A DNA stretch of 29,066 nucleotides. It comes from Xenoacremonium recifei (taxonomy: Eukaryota > Ascomycota > Sordariomycetes > Hypocreales > Nectriaceae). The notes under the pieces are model-generated. The model saw only the letters and a list, made by a program, of their open reading frames with translations, had not been told where the DNA came from and made no database searches. The DNA lies in NCBI GenBank assembly GCA_012184525.1, contig WOFQ01000139.1, forward strand, positions 1 through 29,066. The letters run 5' to 3'. Made by a program: the position numbers and the translations under genes. Below are positions 12,432 through 22,153 of the stretch, piece after piece; positions within the stretch are counted from its first letter, which is position 1, and the number at the start of each line of letters is the position of its first letter.

Positions 12432-15377
12432 CTATATCGTGTAGTTGTGTTTCAGCTGCTCAAGGTCTCGCGGCTGCATTTGAGCGATAAAGTCACTGAA
12501 TTGCGGGATGATGTGTTGGTAGACCTTGATAACCTGTAAGATTGTTAGCGACGAGCGAGTTTCAGGAGAATAGAGAGGGAGACTCACGTTTTGGAACATG
12601 TCATGTAATTCCTGCTTCAAGGGGTTCTTGAGCGCCATGTCCTGGTACCGCGCAATAGCCACAAAGAAGTTCATCAGCGTCTTCTCCATGGCCTGCGGGT
12701 TCTGACCGACAATCATGGAGAAGCCCTTGAAAGCCGTGGCCTTCTCTTCCGTCGGGTCGACTTCCTCCATCGCCGTCAGGAACTCTTCGGCAAACGTCTC
12801 CAAGGCGGGCGCCAGCAGGTCGGCATTAGCAAGACCCAACCGGCCCAGCGCAATCGCCGCATTCTCGGTGAGTGCCTTGGGCACACGCGGGTTCGTCATG
12901 ATCTCAACGAACCGCTGGAGCAGTTCCGGCACCCAGTGTGTCAGCGCCTTGCCGTCCTGCATCGAGATCTCTCCGGCCGACCAGCAGGCGTTGTTAATGA
13001 CACCAAAACCGGCGTCCATCTCCTCGTCCAGGACGCTGTCCATATCGAGCTGCTTCAGGAGGATGGGGAAGATGGTGTTAAGGTACGGTTGCAGCTGCGG
13101 GTAGACGTATCGCGCACAGTCACCCAGCAGCGCATAGGCGGACTGGCGCACCTCATCAGCAGGATCCTCCATACAGAAGCTGAGCAGCTCGAAGAAGGAC
13201 TGCTGTGAGGTCTTGATCAGCTCCGAGGCCTTATCATCGTTCAATGCCTGGATGATCGCACTAAGAAGATCCAGACTGGTGACGAGAAAGTCCTTGTCGG
13301 GCTGGTCGATGGCAGGGTTGCTGGCCGCGGCGAGGCTCTGTTCTAGGTTGACGTGGATGATATTGACGCATCGCATGAAGATGTTCTGGGCGTAGGGGGC
13401 GAAGGCGTCGTGGAGCGCCATAGCTACATAGGACAAACACTCGAGCATGGGGAAGAGCTCGCGAGACTGGTCCGAGACCTTGTTGTAGCGGTCGAGCAGA
13501 GCCGGCATCAGCGCGCCCGAGAGCTCAGGATTCGCCAGCCAGGGGCCAATGTGCTCGGCCAGCGTCTGCACGCAGTCGTAGAGGATGTACATGTTGCGGT
13601 CCTTGTACTTGGCGAAGCAGCGCACGTACTGCTGGATGATGGGACCGCAGTAGGGCTGTAGACTCTTGCCGGCCTTTTCTTCGAGGTTGGCGAATGCCGA
13701 GGCGCTGGCTTCCTGGACCTTCTTGTTCTTGTCCAGCATGTGGCGCAGGATGCCGTCCATGACGGGGACGAAGTAGCGTTCCTTCTGCTGCTCGTCACTC
13801 AGGCTCGATGCCCACGCCGAGTAGCGGCCGAGCGTCCAGCAGGTGATTTGGCGGACGACCGGCTCCGGGTCCTCAAGCAGCGAGATGAGATAGGGGATGA
13901 GCTCTGGGAGATGCGGCGTCACCACTTCCATACAGCCTTCGGCAACAGCTCCCAGAGCCAACACGGCCGCCTCGCGGTACGGCCACTCTTCATGCTTGAG
14001 GTTCTGCGAGAGATAGGGGAAGATGGCCTCGAAGACGGGGTTGCGGAAGTCGCGCGCAAAGACGTCGAGCGCCGCCGCCGAGCATTTGCGGATGGTCCAT
14101 CGCTCGTCGGGGTTCTCGTCGCCATCCTCGTCGTAGTCGTCGATCTCGCCGTCTTCCAGGTCCTCGTCCATGTTGGCCAGCTTCTCGTATGCGTTGCCGT
14201 TCTCGTTGGGGTCGGCCGACGCTGAGGCTTCGCCGCCGTTGGCCGTCCGCGTCTGTTTGGCCTTGGCGAACGCCGGCTTGATGTCTTCCTCACGATCTTC
14301 CTCTTCTTCGTCATCTGATTGGCCACCCAGCACCGCGATATCTTCGCCCGAGTACACCATGCACTCCAGTAGCACAGGGATGATCTTGTTGATATAGGGC
14401 TCGAGCGCCTTCCAGAGGTCGTCGTGCTCGCCCACGGCCAACCAAAACTCGGCGGCTTCGCAGGCCAGGTCTTCATCGTCGCACTTTTGCTGGCTGATGA
14501 TGTAGTCGACGAGCCCGCTGATGTGCGGCTGGAGCTTGTCAGGGCGCGTCTCGACCAGGTTGACAAAGGCGCGGCACACTTGGCGGCGCACGTCGGTGTT
14601 GTCATCGCTCGCAAGGACGAATAGGTGCTGGAGGAGGTCGTCGATGGAGTTGAGCATGGCCTGCGATTCATTCGGCGTGAAGACGTTGATGGCCGTCAGG
14701 GCGCCACTGCGCACCTTGGGCAGCGGGCTCTTGGTGGCGGCGATGAACTGCGGCAGCACGTAGTTGAGCGGTCGCTGACCATTGACCTCCTTGATGAGCA
14801 TGCGGGAGTTGTCCTCGCAGATCTTGGCCATGGCCGACATGGCACCCTCCTGGGCCTCGTTGGAAACCTGGCCGCTGCTGTTGGAGATCATGTCCAGCAG
14901 CTGGGGCAGCAACTCGGGCCAGCCCATCAGGCCTCCGCGGCGGATGACCTCGGTCGCGACATTGCCAGCAAAGTTGCGGATCTGCGAGTTCTTGTCTTGC
15001 AGACCCATTGGGATGGCCAGCTTGATCAGCTGCAGGCTGGATTCGGGGATGGACTTCCACTCGGACCGCACATTGTTCTTCAGCATGATGCCGGCGGCCG
15101 AGCGCACGAGGTGGAAGTCCTGCTCGCTGAAGTGCAAGCCATCGGGCGGCGAGGCGCTGGAGAAGAGGTAGGCGAGGTAGTTGTTGACATCGGGGGAGTT
15201 CTTGGCCTGCTGGAGCATCTAGAGCAAGCCGGGTCAGCGAGATGCGTTGCGTTGTCTTTGATTTGAGTAACTCACCAGGTCGGCTTGCTTCTGGGCATCC
15301 TTGTCGAAGCCGCTGAGCGAGTCCTTGAGACAGGCGGCCAGCTGCCGCAGCGACTCAGGGACGGGCTGCCAGTCCAT
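12432..15377 (-). CDS. KAP104: Transportin / importin beta-2 (Kap104 family)
   Basis: A HEAT-repeat nuclear import receptor that carries PY-NLS cargoes, often mRNA-binding proteins, through the pore and releases them on Ran-GTP binding. Exons read right to left: 15377-15276, 15218-12588 and 12533-12432; introns are 15275-15219 (57 nt) and 12587-12534 (54 nt), both phase 0 with GT..AG ends. The product is 944 residues, normal for fungal homologues. The start MDWQPVPESL lies in a strong Kozak context (GCCATGG) and aligns with the human transportin-1 N-terminus. Recognisable family segments include NNYLAYLF, ALDVFARDF, CWTLGRYSAW, LFPMLECLSYVA, PDKDFLVTSLDLLSA and ACWSAGEISMQDG. Tryptophans in the CWTLGRYSAW and ACWSAGEIS segments appear to correspond to human NLS-contacting tryptophans. 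Residues about 332-403 form the long acidic loop used in Ran-GTP-driven cargo release. The second intron is stop-free and a multiple of three. Confidence 0.96.
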
Positions 15378-17253
15378 GGCGGGCGGCGGATGGCGGCTGA
15401 AAGCGCGGATCGGGAGGAGAGATTCGGCGGGACTGACGAGCAGGAGGAGAAGAGAGGGAGAGAAGCGAGGCCGAGTCGCCTGATGGCATGGGCGAAGCTC
15501 GAGGGGAGCTTCCGGAGGGTCTGGTGAGCAGGCTCGCGCAGACGGGAAGCAGAAGCCAGAGCCCGGGAGTGTGAGAAGCAGTCGCAGTCGCAATAGAAGC
15601 AAGCAGCAGCAGTAGCAGCAGCAGTGAGAGGCGAGGCGGCGGCGGCGGGCAGAGAAGGGCGGGAGGGATTGTGGTGGTCGAATCCAATGGTAGTGGCGGC
15701 GGTGGTGGCAGCCGCAAAACTGGGCTGGCTGGCCTGGGCTCTTAGAGGCTGCCCGCCCGCTGCCCCTCACCTCTTAACAGTTAACAAGTACCTACTCTAC
15801 CCTGCCTGGGCTGGGCTCCTCTTGTCCACTGCCAGCGGGCACTCAGTCGTGGGGCCACTGAGGTACTCTGTACTGTATGTACCTTGTCTCCAGCGCATGC
15901 CCTGCTGAAGGCCAGACTCTCACCACCTCTTGCCGCCTCTTTAGGGTGTTATCAGTGTCTGTTAGAGTCTTACGCATCTCATGGCCACGCGCCCTCCAGA
16001 ATAAATCCACAGCATAGACACCGATATTTTACTGAGCTCCCAAGGCAAGACGTCTGCCATAGGCCTGTTACTGCAGTACATCCCCGACCTGGCCTAGAAC
16101 GCTGCTAAAGTGCCAGTGGCGGGGTGCGATAACGATAACCCGCTTGATCCAGAAGAATTTTTTTCTGGCCCTGCACCACAGTGATTTCTTTGTTGTGCAG
16201 CGCAGGATTTTTTCCCTTCTCCTCAGCCCAGGCTAATTAGATGGCATCGACACGCTAACGTCAAGAGTGCAACTGGGCCTTCCCCTCGTTGCTTCTTTGG
16301 GCAAGGCGCCCGTCGCTGTCCAATCGAGCGTTTGCACTCGCGGCGTTTCAGACTGACTTTTCCACGGGCACGGCCTTGGACAGGGATTCTCCCCCAAGCC
16401 CTATATCAATGCCGCCCAGACGTATATCCGGAGCCCTGTAATGGATGAACGCAGGCGCCTCGCCTGGGAGCTGCTTGGGTGAGCTGTCGACAGCCTGTCT
16501 CACCGCAGGTTCTGCGTTTGGCGTGTCACCCGTGAGAGCGCATTGAGGCGTCACGTAGCTAGCATGCATTGGTCGAGTTCATGGCCAGCGGCACTTCTTC
16601 AAAGCGAGGAGAGAAAGGGACTTGAACAGACTAGTTTCATTTTCTTGTTATTCCAGCGAAGATAGGGGACAGCCAGGGAGAACGAGACGCTTCCGTCGAT
16701 ACCGAGTCGATAATTCATTAGGGTCGTTTGTCGATCCGCCATGGCTCCCCTCGCGAGCAGTCAAAGATGTCCTCAACGGCCCCGCACGCACGCAGCCGAC
16801 GGCTTAACCGCTTGCTCATCACCGTTCTGCCGTCCGGTGAAGCTGTGCCGTCGCCTAACAACACCTGAACGGGCAAAGGATGAACCCATGACAGTCCCGC
16901 AAACTTGTCCTGACAGCCTTGAACCAGCTTCGATTCGTGCCTCATCTGCGATTTGACAAGAGCAACACCTCTCGTCGTCTTCAGCCGGCCGTCTGGTGCA
17001 ACCACCACGCGTCCTGCCGGGTGCACGAGCGGTTGACTCAAAGCCACCCGCCGTCATGCGCGTATCACAGCCTGCTTGTAACCACACGAGGACCTGTATG
17101 CCGGAATCCTATCTCAAACATCGGGTTGGACCGTCCACTCTTCTTCCCTTGTGGTTGAGAGCTTTGGTTTTGTGTCGATTCTAAAAGACCTTCATAGGGA
17201 GTATACGCGGGTGCGTAGATCATGGATGACATGTGGTATGCTGTGAGACTCTC
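15378..17253. promoter_or_regulatory. Intergenic: transportin promoter/leader and the PAC4-like gene's 3' flank
   Basis: This 1.9-kb gap lies upstream of the transportin start and downstream of the PAC4-like stop. The first 300 nt above the transportin ATG are CT-rich on the coding strand and include CAG/CTG-type triplets near 15600-15630 and GGC repeats near 15640, typical of a fungal housekeeping promoter and 5' leader. I found no convincing TATA box. Further right, several 60-110-codon frames on both strands have no recognisable domain. I see no RNA gene. Confidence 0.45.
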
Positions 17254-17741
17254 TTAAGAACTTTCCTTGACACCGTTTGGCTTCTGTAATTTTGCCAGCG
17301 TGACGTTGACAATGGCCTTGAAGGCCTCCATCTCCTCCTCAACGGTGCCTCCCATACCCGCATTGGCAAAGCTCATCGAGTTGGTGACGTAGACCGGGAG
17401 CTGGGTCCTCCGTGCAAGCAGCTTTGCCAGACGCGTGGTGAACTCAATGGAGGGCTCTGCTGAGTAGAGAGTTGTCGAGAGCGGTTGTGAATCGTCGAAT
17501 CTCTAAGTGATTGTCAGTTGAAGCCATCAAATTGTAGCCCAGAACAGCTCACGTTTGGTAGAGCATAGACAAGAGAGCCCATGGGGACGGCGGCGCCAGC
17601 ATCGTCCATAGAGGCTGTCGTCAGAAACAGCATGACTGCCTTCGCCTTTGTAGACAATCGCAGGTAGATGCGAGTGTCGGGAGAGTGAGGCAGGGGGATA
17701 GACAGCTGAACCGACTCTGACGGAGCCGTCATAGTGGCCAT
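17254..17741 (-). CDS. PBA4: Proteasome assembly chaperone 4-like protein
   Basis: A small chaperone of the PAC4/PSMG4 family (yeast Pba4/Poc4), which with PAC3/Pba3 helps build the alpha ring of the 20S proteasome. Two exons: 17741-17553 and 17502-17254, joined in phase 0 across a 50-nt intron (17552-17503, GTGAGC..TTAG). The product is 145 residues, similar to human PAC4. The C-terminal half carries the family signature: FTTRLAKLLARRTQLPVYV, then a Gly-rich turn (NAGMGGTVEEEMEAF) and an amphipathic end (KAIVNVTLAKLQ); human PAC4 has a matching LAQRLARKTNKQVFVS...EEMEAF pattern. The N-terminal half is predicted beta-rich (SVQLSIPLPHSPDTRIYLRL). The first Met (17741) was chosen; a second in-frame Met lies three codons on. 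It is divergent from the methyltransferase gene. Family is fairly sure; Pba4 versus another PAC paralogue is less so. Confidence 0.82.
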
Positions 17742-18370
17742 TGTTCGGGCAGCTGGGGATTCTCAGTTGAGAGGGACGATCAAGAGGACACGAGATGCAG
17801 TTTGATCCAGAACGCAACTGAGATGACAGTTTCGCAACCGCTCCTTTGATGATCGGGTAGGACACAATGAATATCAATAAAGAACTTCGTTCTCACTGGC
17901 GAGCGACGATGGCGGGCAACGAGATCACATGATTGGCCCCTCGCGACTTCCCTTTCGGCGCTCCTCATGCAAGTCATTGGCGGGAGCGCTTCGACTCCAC
18001 CAAGCCCGCACTGGCAAAATGAATGTACAAAGATGAAATTCAATATCAAAATAGGGCAGGAGGACATTGGCTATTGGTGTTTTAAGTTGACCTATGACAT
18101 ATTCTGGAAATATTGAGCTGGAGCTGAATCTCTCACCTCCGGAGCTGGCTCAGTCACACAAGCGTGCAAGAAACGGATAGGCCCGTTTCAGCCCCTCAAC
18201 ACGGGAATCCACGTGCTGTGGCTCAACAGCCCGTTTTCCTCACCGTCGACGTCCCTTCTCCTCCTACATTGCATTCTCGTCTCTTTATCTCTTGCATCTC
18301 TTATTTATTTTGTTGTGCGCTGTGAACCGTTAGATCGGGGCTCTTACTCACATTGCAGATCGATACTCCG
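17742..18370. promoter_or_regulatory. Shared divergent promoter region (PAC4-like / CARNMT1-like genes)
   Basis: These 629 nt separate the two start codons of head-to-head genes and must hold both promoters. The right part is pyrimidine-rich with T-rich stretches (for example TTATTTATTTTGTTG near 18302), as is common before fungal start sites. I cannot name a specific activator site with confidence, and no extra open frame resembles a protein family. Confidence 0.5.
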
Positions 18371-19884
18371 ATGGATGAGCGCCAGGATGCCCGTGCGGAC
18401 GACCATGTGACCGGTACAAATGCACCATTCAAAGAGGACGACAGCAGCGCCTGGGGCGGAGTCGAGGAAAACATTGAGGATCCTGAAGAGATCAGGGTGA
18501 TTTTCTTGGCATTGGATTCGTTTTTGTGAGTCTCGTGGATGTTTGAGTCGCTGTTGCTGGGGTGGTGAGTCAGTGTGGCAGCGTGAGAATAACCTCTCGC
18601 CATGAGAGATGCATGAGACTCTCACAGATCTGCTTCACTTCAATGACCACCCACTTCACGACAATCGACTCCAACTATACTTTGCATTTAGACGGTGCTT
18701 GAAGACTCTTGTTAGATCCCGACCACTAACCTGTCTCCAGCCAATACGCCAAAGTCGCTCACTTCAACGTCACCCATCTGCGTCGCCAGTCCTTCTACGC
18801 GCTCCCTCAAGCACACTGGCAACTGCTCGCCGGGCCGCCCTTCAACTTCCTAGACACGCTTGAGAAGACTGACGATGCCATCGACACCAACGCCGAGCTG
18901 GCCCGCATCATTGCGCGCTTTGGCCTGCAGTCCTTCCATACGATCGCCTCCTCCAGCGGCTCCAGCGCTGAGCCCTCGATGCCCCATGAGTGGGAGGGCG
19001 TCGCCAAGCACGCCGACATCGACAAGGCCCGGAGCACCATCCGCCAGTTCTACCGCGACTGGAGCGAAGCTGGCGCTGCTGAGCGTGAAGCCTCGTACGG
19101 ACCCATCCTGAAAGCCATGGCGGATGAGCGCGCACGCTACCCGGACCGTGGCCGCCTGAAGGTCCTTGTTCCGGGTGCCGGCCTTGGACGGCTCGTCTTC
19201 GATCTCTGCAACGCGGGCTTCGAGACGGAGGGCAACGAGATCTCGTACCACCAGCTGCTGGCCTCGAGCTACATCCTTAACGGCTGCCCAGCCGCACGCC
19301 ACCACACCATCTTCCCCTGGATCCATACGTTCTCGAACCATCTGACGCGGGCAAACCACCTGCGCAGCTACGCCATACCAGACATCCACCCGGCCAGCGT
19401 CCTCGGTGCGAACCCCGACGCGGGAGAGATGTCCATGTGCGCAGCCGACTTCCTGTGTCTGTACGGCGACGATGCACACGCAGACCAGTACGACGCCGTG
19501 GCAAGCGTCTTCTTCCTCGACACGGCGCCGAACCTCATCCGCTACCTGGAAGTCATACGGCACTGCCTCCGGCCGGGTGGCGTGCTGATCAACGTCGGCC
19601 CGCTGCTCTGGCACTTCGAGAACCAGGCGCCGGGCAACCACGGGCGCGACGACGACGGTGACGGCGAGCACGACCACAGCAACTCGTCGGGCATCGCCGA
19701 CCCGGGGAGCTTCGAATTGGCGGATGATGAGGTCATGGCACTGCTGGAGCGGATGGGATTCAGTGTTGAGTGGCGGCGCACGGGGGTCGAGACGCCATAT
19801 ATCCAGGACGGGGAGAGCTTGCTGCGGACGACATATCGGGCGAGTACGTGGGTTGCGCGCAAGAAGGGGGAGGGAGAGACGTGA
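18371..19884 (+). CDS. CARNMT1-like (N2227 family) S-adenosylmethionine methyltransferase
   Basis: A homologue of carnosine N-methyltransferase (human CARNMT1, yeast YNL092W). Human CARNMT1 methylates carnosine to anserine and also protein histidine. Two exons, 18371-18525 and 18741-19884, join in phase 2 across a 215-nt intron with a CTAAC branch site at 18726-18730, giving 432 residues. The N-terminus is acidic, then DPEEIRVIFLALDSFFQYAK and the family motif QSFYALPQAHWQLL. The SAM-binding glycine motif is PGAGLGRLVFDL (G197-L203), followed by NEISYHQLLASSYILNGCP. Other family segments are FLDTAPNLIRYLEVI (D312) and the post-core LRPGGVLINVGPLLWHFEN. An Asp/His/Ser-rich linker (RDDDGDGEHDHSNSSG) precedes the final helix and strand and looks like a disordered insertion. 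It is divergent from the PAC4-like gene and convergent with the SDR gene. The native fungal substrate is unknown. Confidence 0.92.
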
Positions 19885-20117
19885 AGGGCATTTGCAGTGA
19901 AAAACTGGACGGCTTGTGTCCTGCGGAAATGATGGAGTAAGGGGGGCTCGGGGATAGACGTCAGGTTGGCTAGACAGACGGGGCATACACATCATGGACA
20001 GACACTGAGCGGGCATAACGAATAGACACATACGATTTCTTCCTTCTCTTACTCCTTATCCTTTATTCATGACCGGATTTCGTATATAGTACCGCATATC
20101 GTACATAGCCCCCCCTA
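19885..20117. other. Convergent intergenic spacer
   Basis: Only 233 nt separate the stops of the methyltransferase (+) and SDR (-) genes. Both 3' untranslated regions and poly(A) signals must fit here, so the transcripts probably overlap. The right half is AT- and pyrimidine-rich (ATGACCGGATTTCGTATATAG), with no open frame of interest. Confidence 0.5.
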
Positions 20118-21043
20118 TTATAGCTTCGAGGGCTCACCAACCGCCGACAACTCGCCCCTCGCCCACATGGCACCTCCATCAACCACCACCGCCTCGCCAT
20201 TCACATGCGCGCCTGCCCGACTGGCCAGATACACCACCACACCCGCGATATCCTCCGGCTCGCCCAGCCTTCCCATCGGGTTATTCGCCGCCACCTTGTC
20301 GTGGCCGCCGCTTAGCTTCAGCAGCCCGTTCGACATACGACTAGGGAAGAAGCCCGGACAGATACTGTTGACAGTAATCCCCCGCGGACCCAGCTCCAGC
20401 GCCAGGTTGCGCCCCAGATGGATCACGGCCGCCTTGCTCGCCGAGTAGCCGTACGTGCCCTGGCGGCCCAGCGTCCCGACGCCCAGCCCGGCCACGCTGG
20501 CGGTGATGAGCACGCGGCCCGGGTCCGCAGCACCGGCTCCGCGCTGCAGCAGCGGCGCGAACAGACGCACGGTGTTGAAGACGGCGCGCACGTTCAGGTC
20601 CATGACCTTGGCGAAGGCCGCGTCCGGGTGCGTGTCGAAGGCCTCGCCCCAGGTAGCGCCCGCGTTGGCGAACAGGATGTCCACGCGGTCGGTGTGCTTC
20701 CGGACCTGCTCGAGGAGGCTCTTGACGCCGGCCTCGGTGGCGGAGTCGGCGGGCGCGGAGATGGCGAGGGCGCCGGGCTGGAGGTTAGGCAGGGCGTTCA
20801 GGGCGGCGACGGCCTCTTCACAGGCGGCGGCTTTGCGCGATGAGATGAAGACCTTGGAGGCGCCGGCCTGGAGGAAGCTGGGGATGGGTCAGTAAGGGAA
20901 TGTTTATGAGGGAGTCTGGGGGGAGGGAGACTGTACGCTGATGCGGCGTGAAGACCAAGGCCGCGAGAGCCTCCGGTGACGACGGCGACCTTGCCCTTGA
21001 GCGAGAAGAGCGAGGGGAAGTCCTTGAGCTGGGCGTCGGCCAT
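20118..21043 (-). CDS. Short-chain dehydrogenase/reductase (classical SDR)
   Basis: An NAD(P)-dependent oxidoreductase with a Rossmann fold. Exons 21043-20937 and 20877-20118 join in phase 2 across a 59-nt intron (GTACAG..CCCCAG), giving 288 residues, usual for a classical SDR. Cofactor motif TGGSRGLG lies at residues 23-30, NAG at 107-109, the structural Asn in DLNVRAVFN at 131, catalytic Ser163 (ITASVAG), Tyr180 and Lys184 (YSASK), and PG of ICPGFFPSRM after the active site. The C-terminus (GEAVVVDGGAMW) is typical of 3-oxoacyl-ACP-reductase-like SDRs; closest in feel are fungal proteins labelled RhlG/rhamnolipid-type reductases, but the substrate cannot be read from sequence. Arg27 in the glycine motif slightly favours NADPH. 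The start ATG (CACCATGG) is the only ATG giving a normal N-terminus; upstream in-frame extension lacks an ATG. Confidence 0.93.
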
Positions 21044-21135
21044 GGTGATGGATTGTGAGCAGCTGGTCTGGGAGACTGACAGCAAGAATGTGAATGGTGA
21101 TGTAGAGTCAAGAAGATGTCAATCTCCCCCCAATG

Positions 21136-21143
21136 CTATATAG
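21136..21143 (-). promoter_or_regulatory. Probable TATA box of the SDR gene
   Basis: The octamer CTATATAG is palindromic and lies about 93 nt upstream of the SDR start codon, a usual distance for a fungal TATA element with a short 5' leader. It is the best TATA match in the first few hundred bases upstream. Confidence 0.45.
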
Positions 21144-21258
21144 TAGCGTCTCTGCATCTGAATCCCGTCGGTATTCGCAATGAATGACCCTCGGGTCGGA
21201 TCTTTAACTGCTTGCGGAGGGCGGTTTAGAGTGGCTCGGGGATTGCGGGGCAGAGTTG

Positions 21259-21294
21259 CCGAGGCTCATGCACCCCGGGCGGGTCCCGCCTCGG
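21259..21294. promoter_or_regulatory. Inverted-repeat element upstream of the SDR gene
   Basis: CCGAGGC (21259-21265) and GCCTCGG (21288-21294) form a perfect 7-bp inverted repeat with a 22-nt spacer. Inside it GGCGGG-T-CCCGCC (21278-21290) is itself palindromic. CGG-type inverted repeats are typical targets of fungal Zn2Cys6 regulators, so an operator about 215-250 nt upstream of the SDR start is plausible, but GC-rich chance pairing is also possible. Confidence 0.3.
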
Positions 21295-22153
21295 TGGGCT
21301 CGGTCTAGGTCTGAAGGTATAAACCGATCATCGCGTAATTCTCCGGAGTATCGATCCTCTGGTCATGTTGGTGATGGCTAGAGGTTGACTGGGGACCGGG
21401 GGCAATCACGTGAAGGCAACGACATGCTGTCAGCACGGCAACCTCAGGTAAGCAAGATAGTAGCATTTCAGTCATCATCATCATCTGTCTGTCTCCATGG
21501 TACCAAATTCCCACTATCCAAAAAATCATTGCAAAATCCAATTAAGCAAGAATAGCAGAATACAAAAGAAAATTCACCCCAAATGATCGAGCATCGCGGG
21601 CGACCTAACAGTCGACCGTCTGTCTTTCCTTGGTGAGTCCTGTTCCGCCTGTTTCTGCATGTTCCCTTGCCTCGACATATTTCAAGACGCATTGCATTCC
21701 TGCCTCTTGATTCAATCTGCTGCATAGATTCCAAGAAAATCTGGCGTGCCCCAATGTATCATTTTGCTCATGATGTCGGTCGTTAAAAATGCCCACACGA
21801 CGGAGGGGAGAAGAAAGAAGAAAAGTCAAACAAAAATCATCAACTCCGAGAAACGTTATCGTTGTATGCCCACGATGAATGCTAGCTAATACTGCAGGCG
21901 AGGTACTCGGCAAAAACAATTAACCCGGCAGGTCTTGCGCGGGATCTATCGTCAAGTCGTTGGAACCGTAGCTGTTGCCGTAACATCATAAACGGGAGAG
22001 GTTGTGCAGTGTGTTTTTTCTCTCTCTCGAAAACACACTCTCGGCGAACGTATATGTGATTCAGCCACGAATCTGGCCAAAATGAAAGAGGGATGCCACT
22101 TCTGTAGCGACAACCCGCAAGTAAACGTACCGTGTGGGATGAGCCCAGGTCCA
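21295..22153. other. Intergenic region between the SDR promoter and the DUF6590 gene's 3' end
   Basis: No supportable gene. The stretch is relatively AT-rich (about 21450-21860 especially). Minus-strand frames here lack recognisable domains. The end nearest 22153 should contain the 3' untranslated region of the DUF6590 gene. Confidence 0.5.

Noticed and set aside
13919..14671. 250-codon minus-strand frame rich in Arg, Ser and Thr inside the transportin gene
   Set aside because: It is a shadow of the transportin coding sequence in another frame.
18850..20031. 393-codon minus-strand frame opposite the methyltransferase
   Set aside because: Antisense shadow of a GC-rich coding exon; the plus strand carries the clear N2227 motifs.
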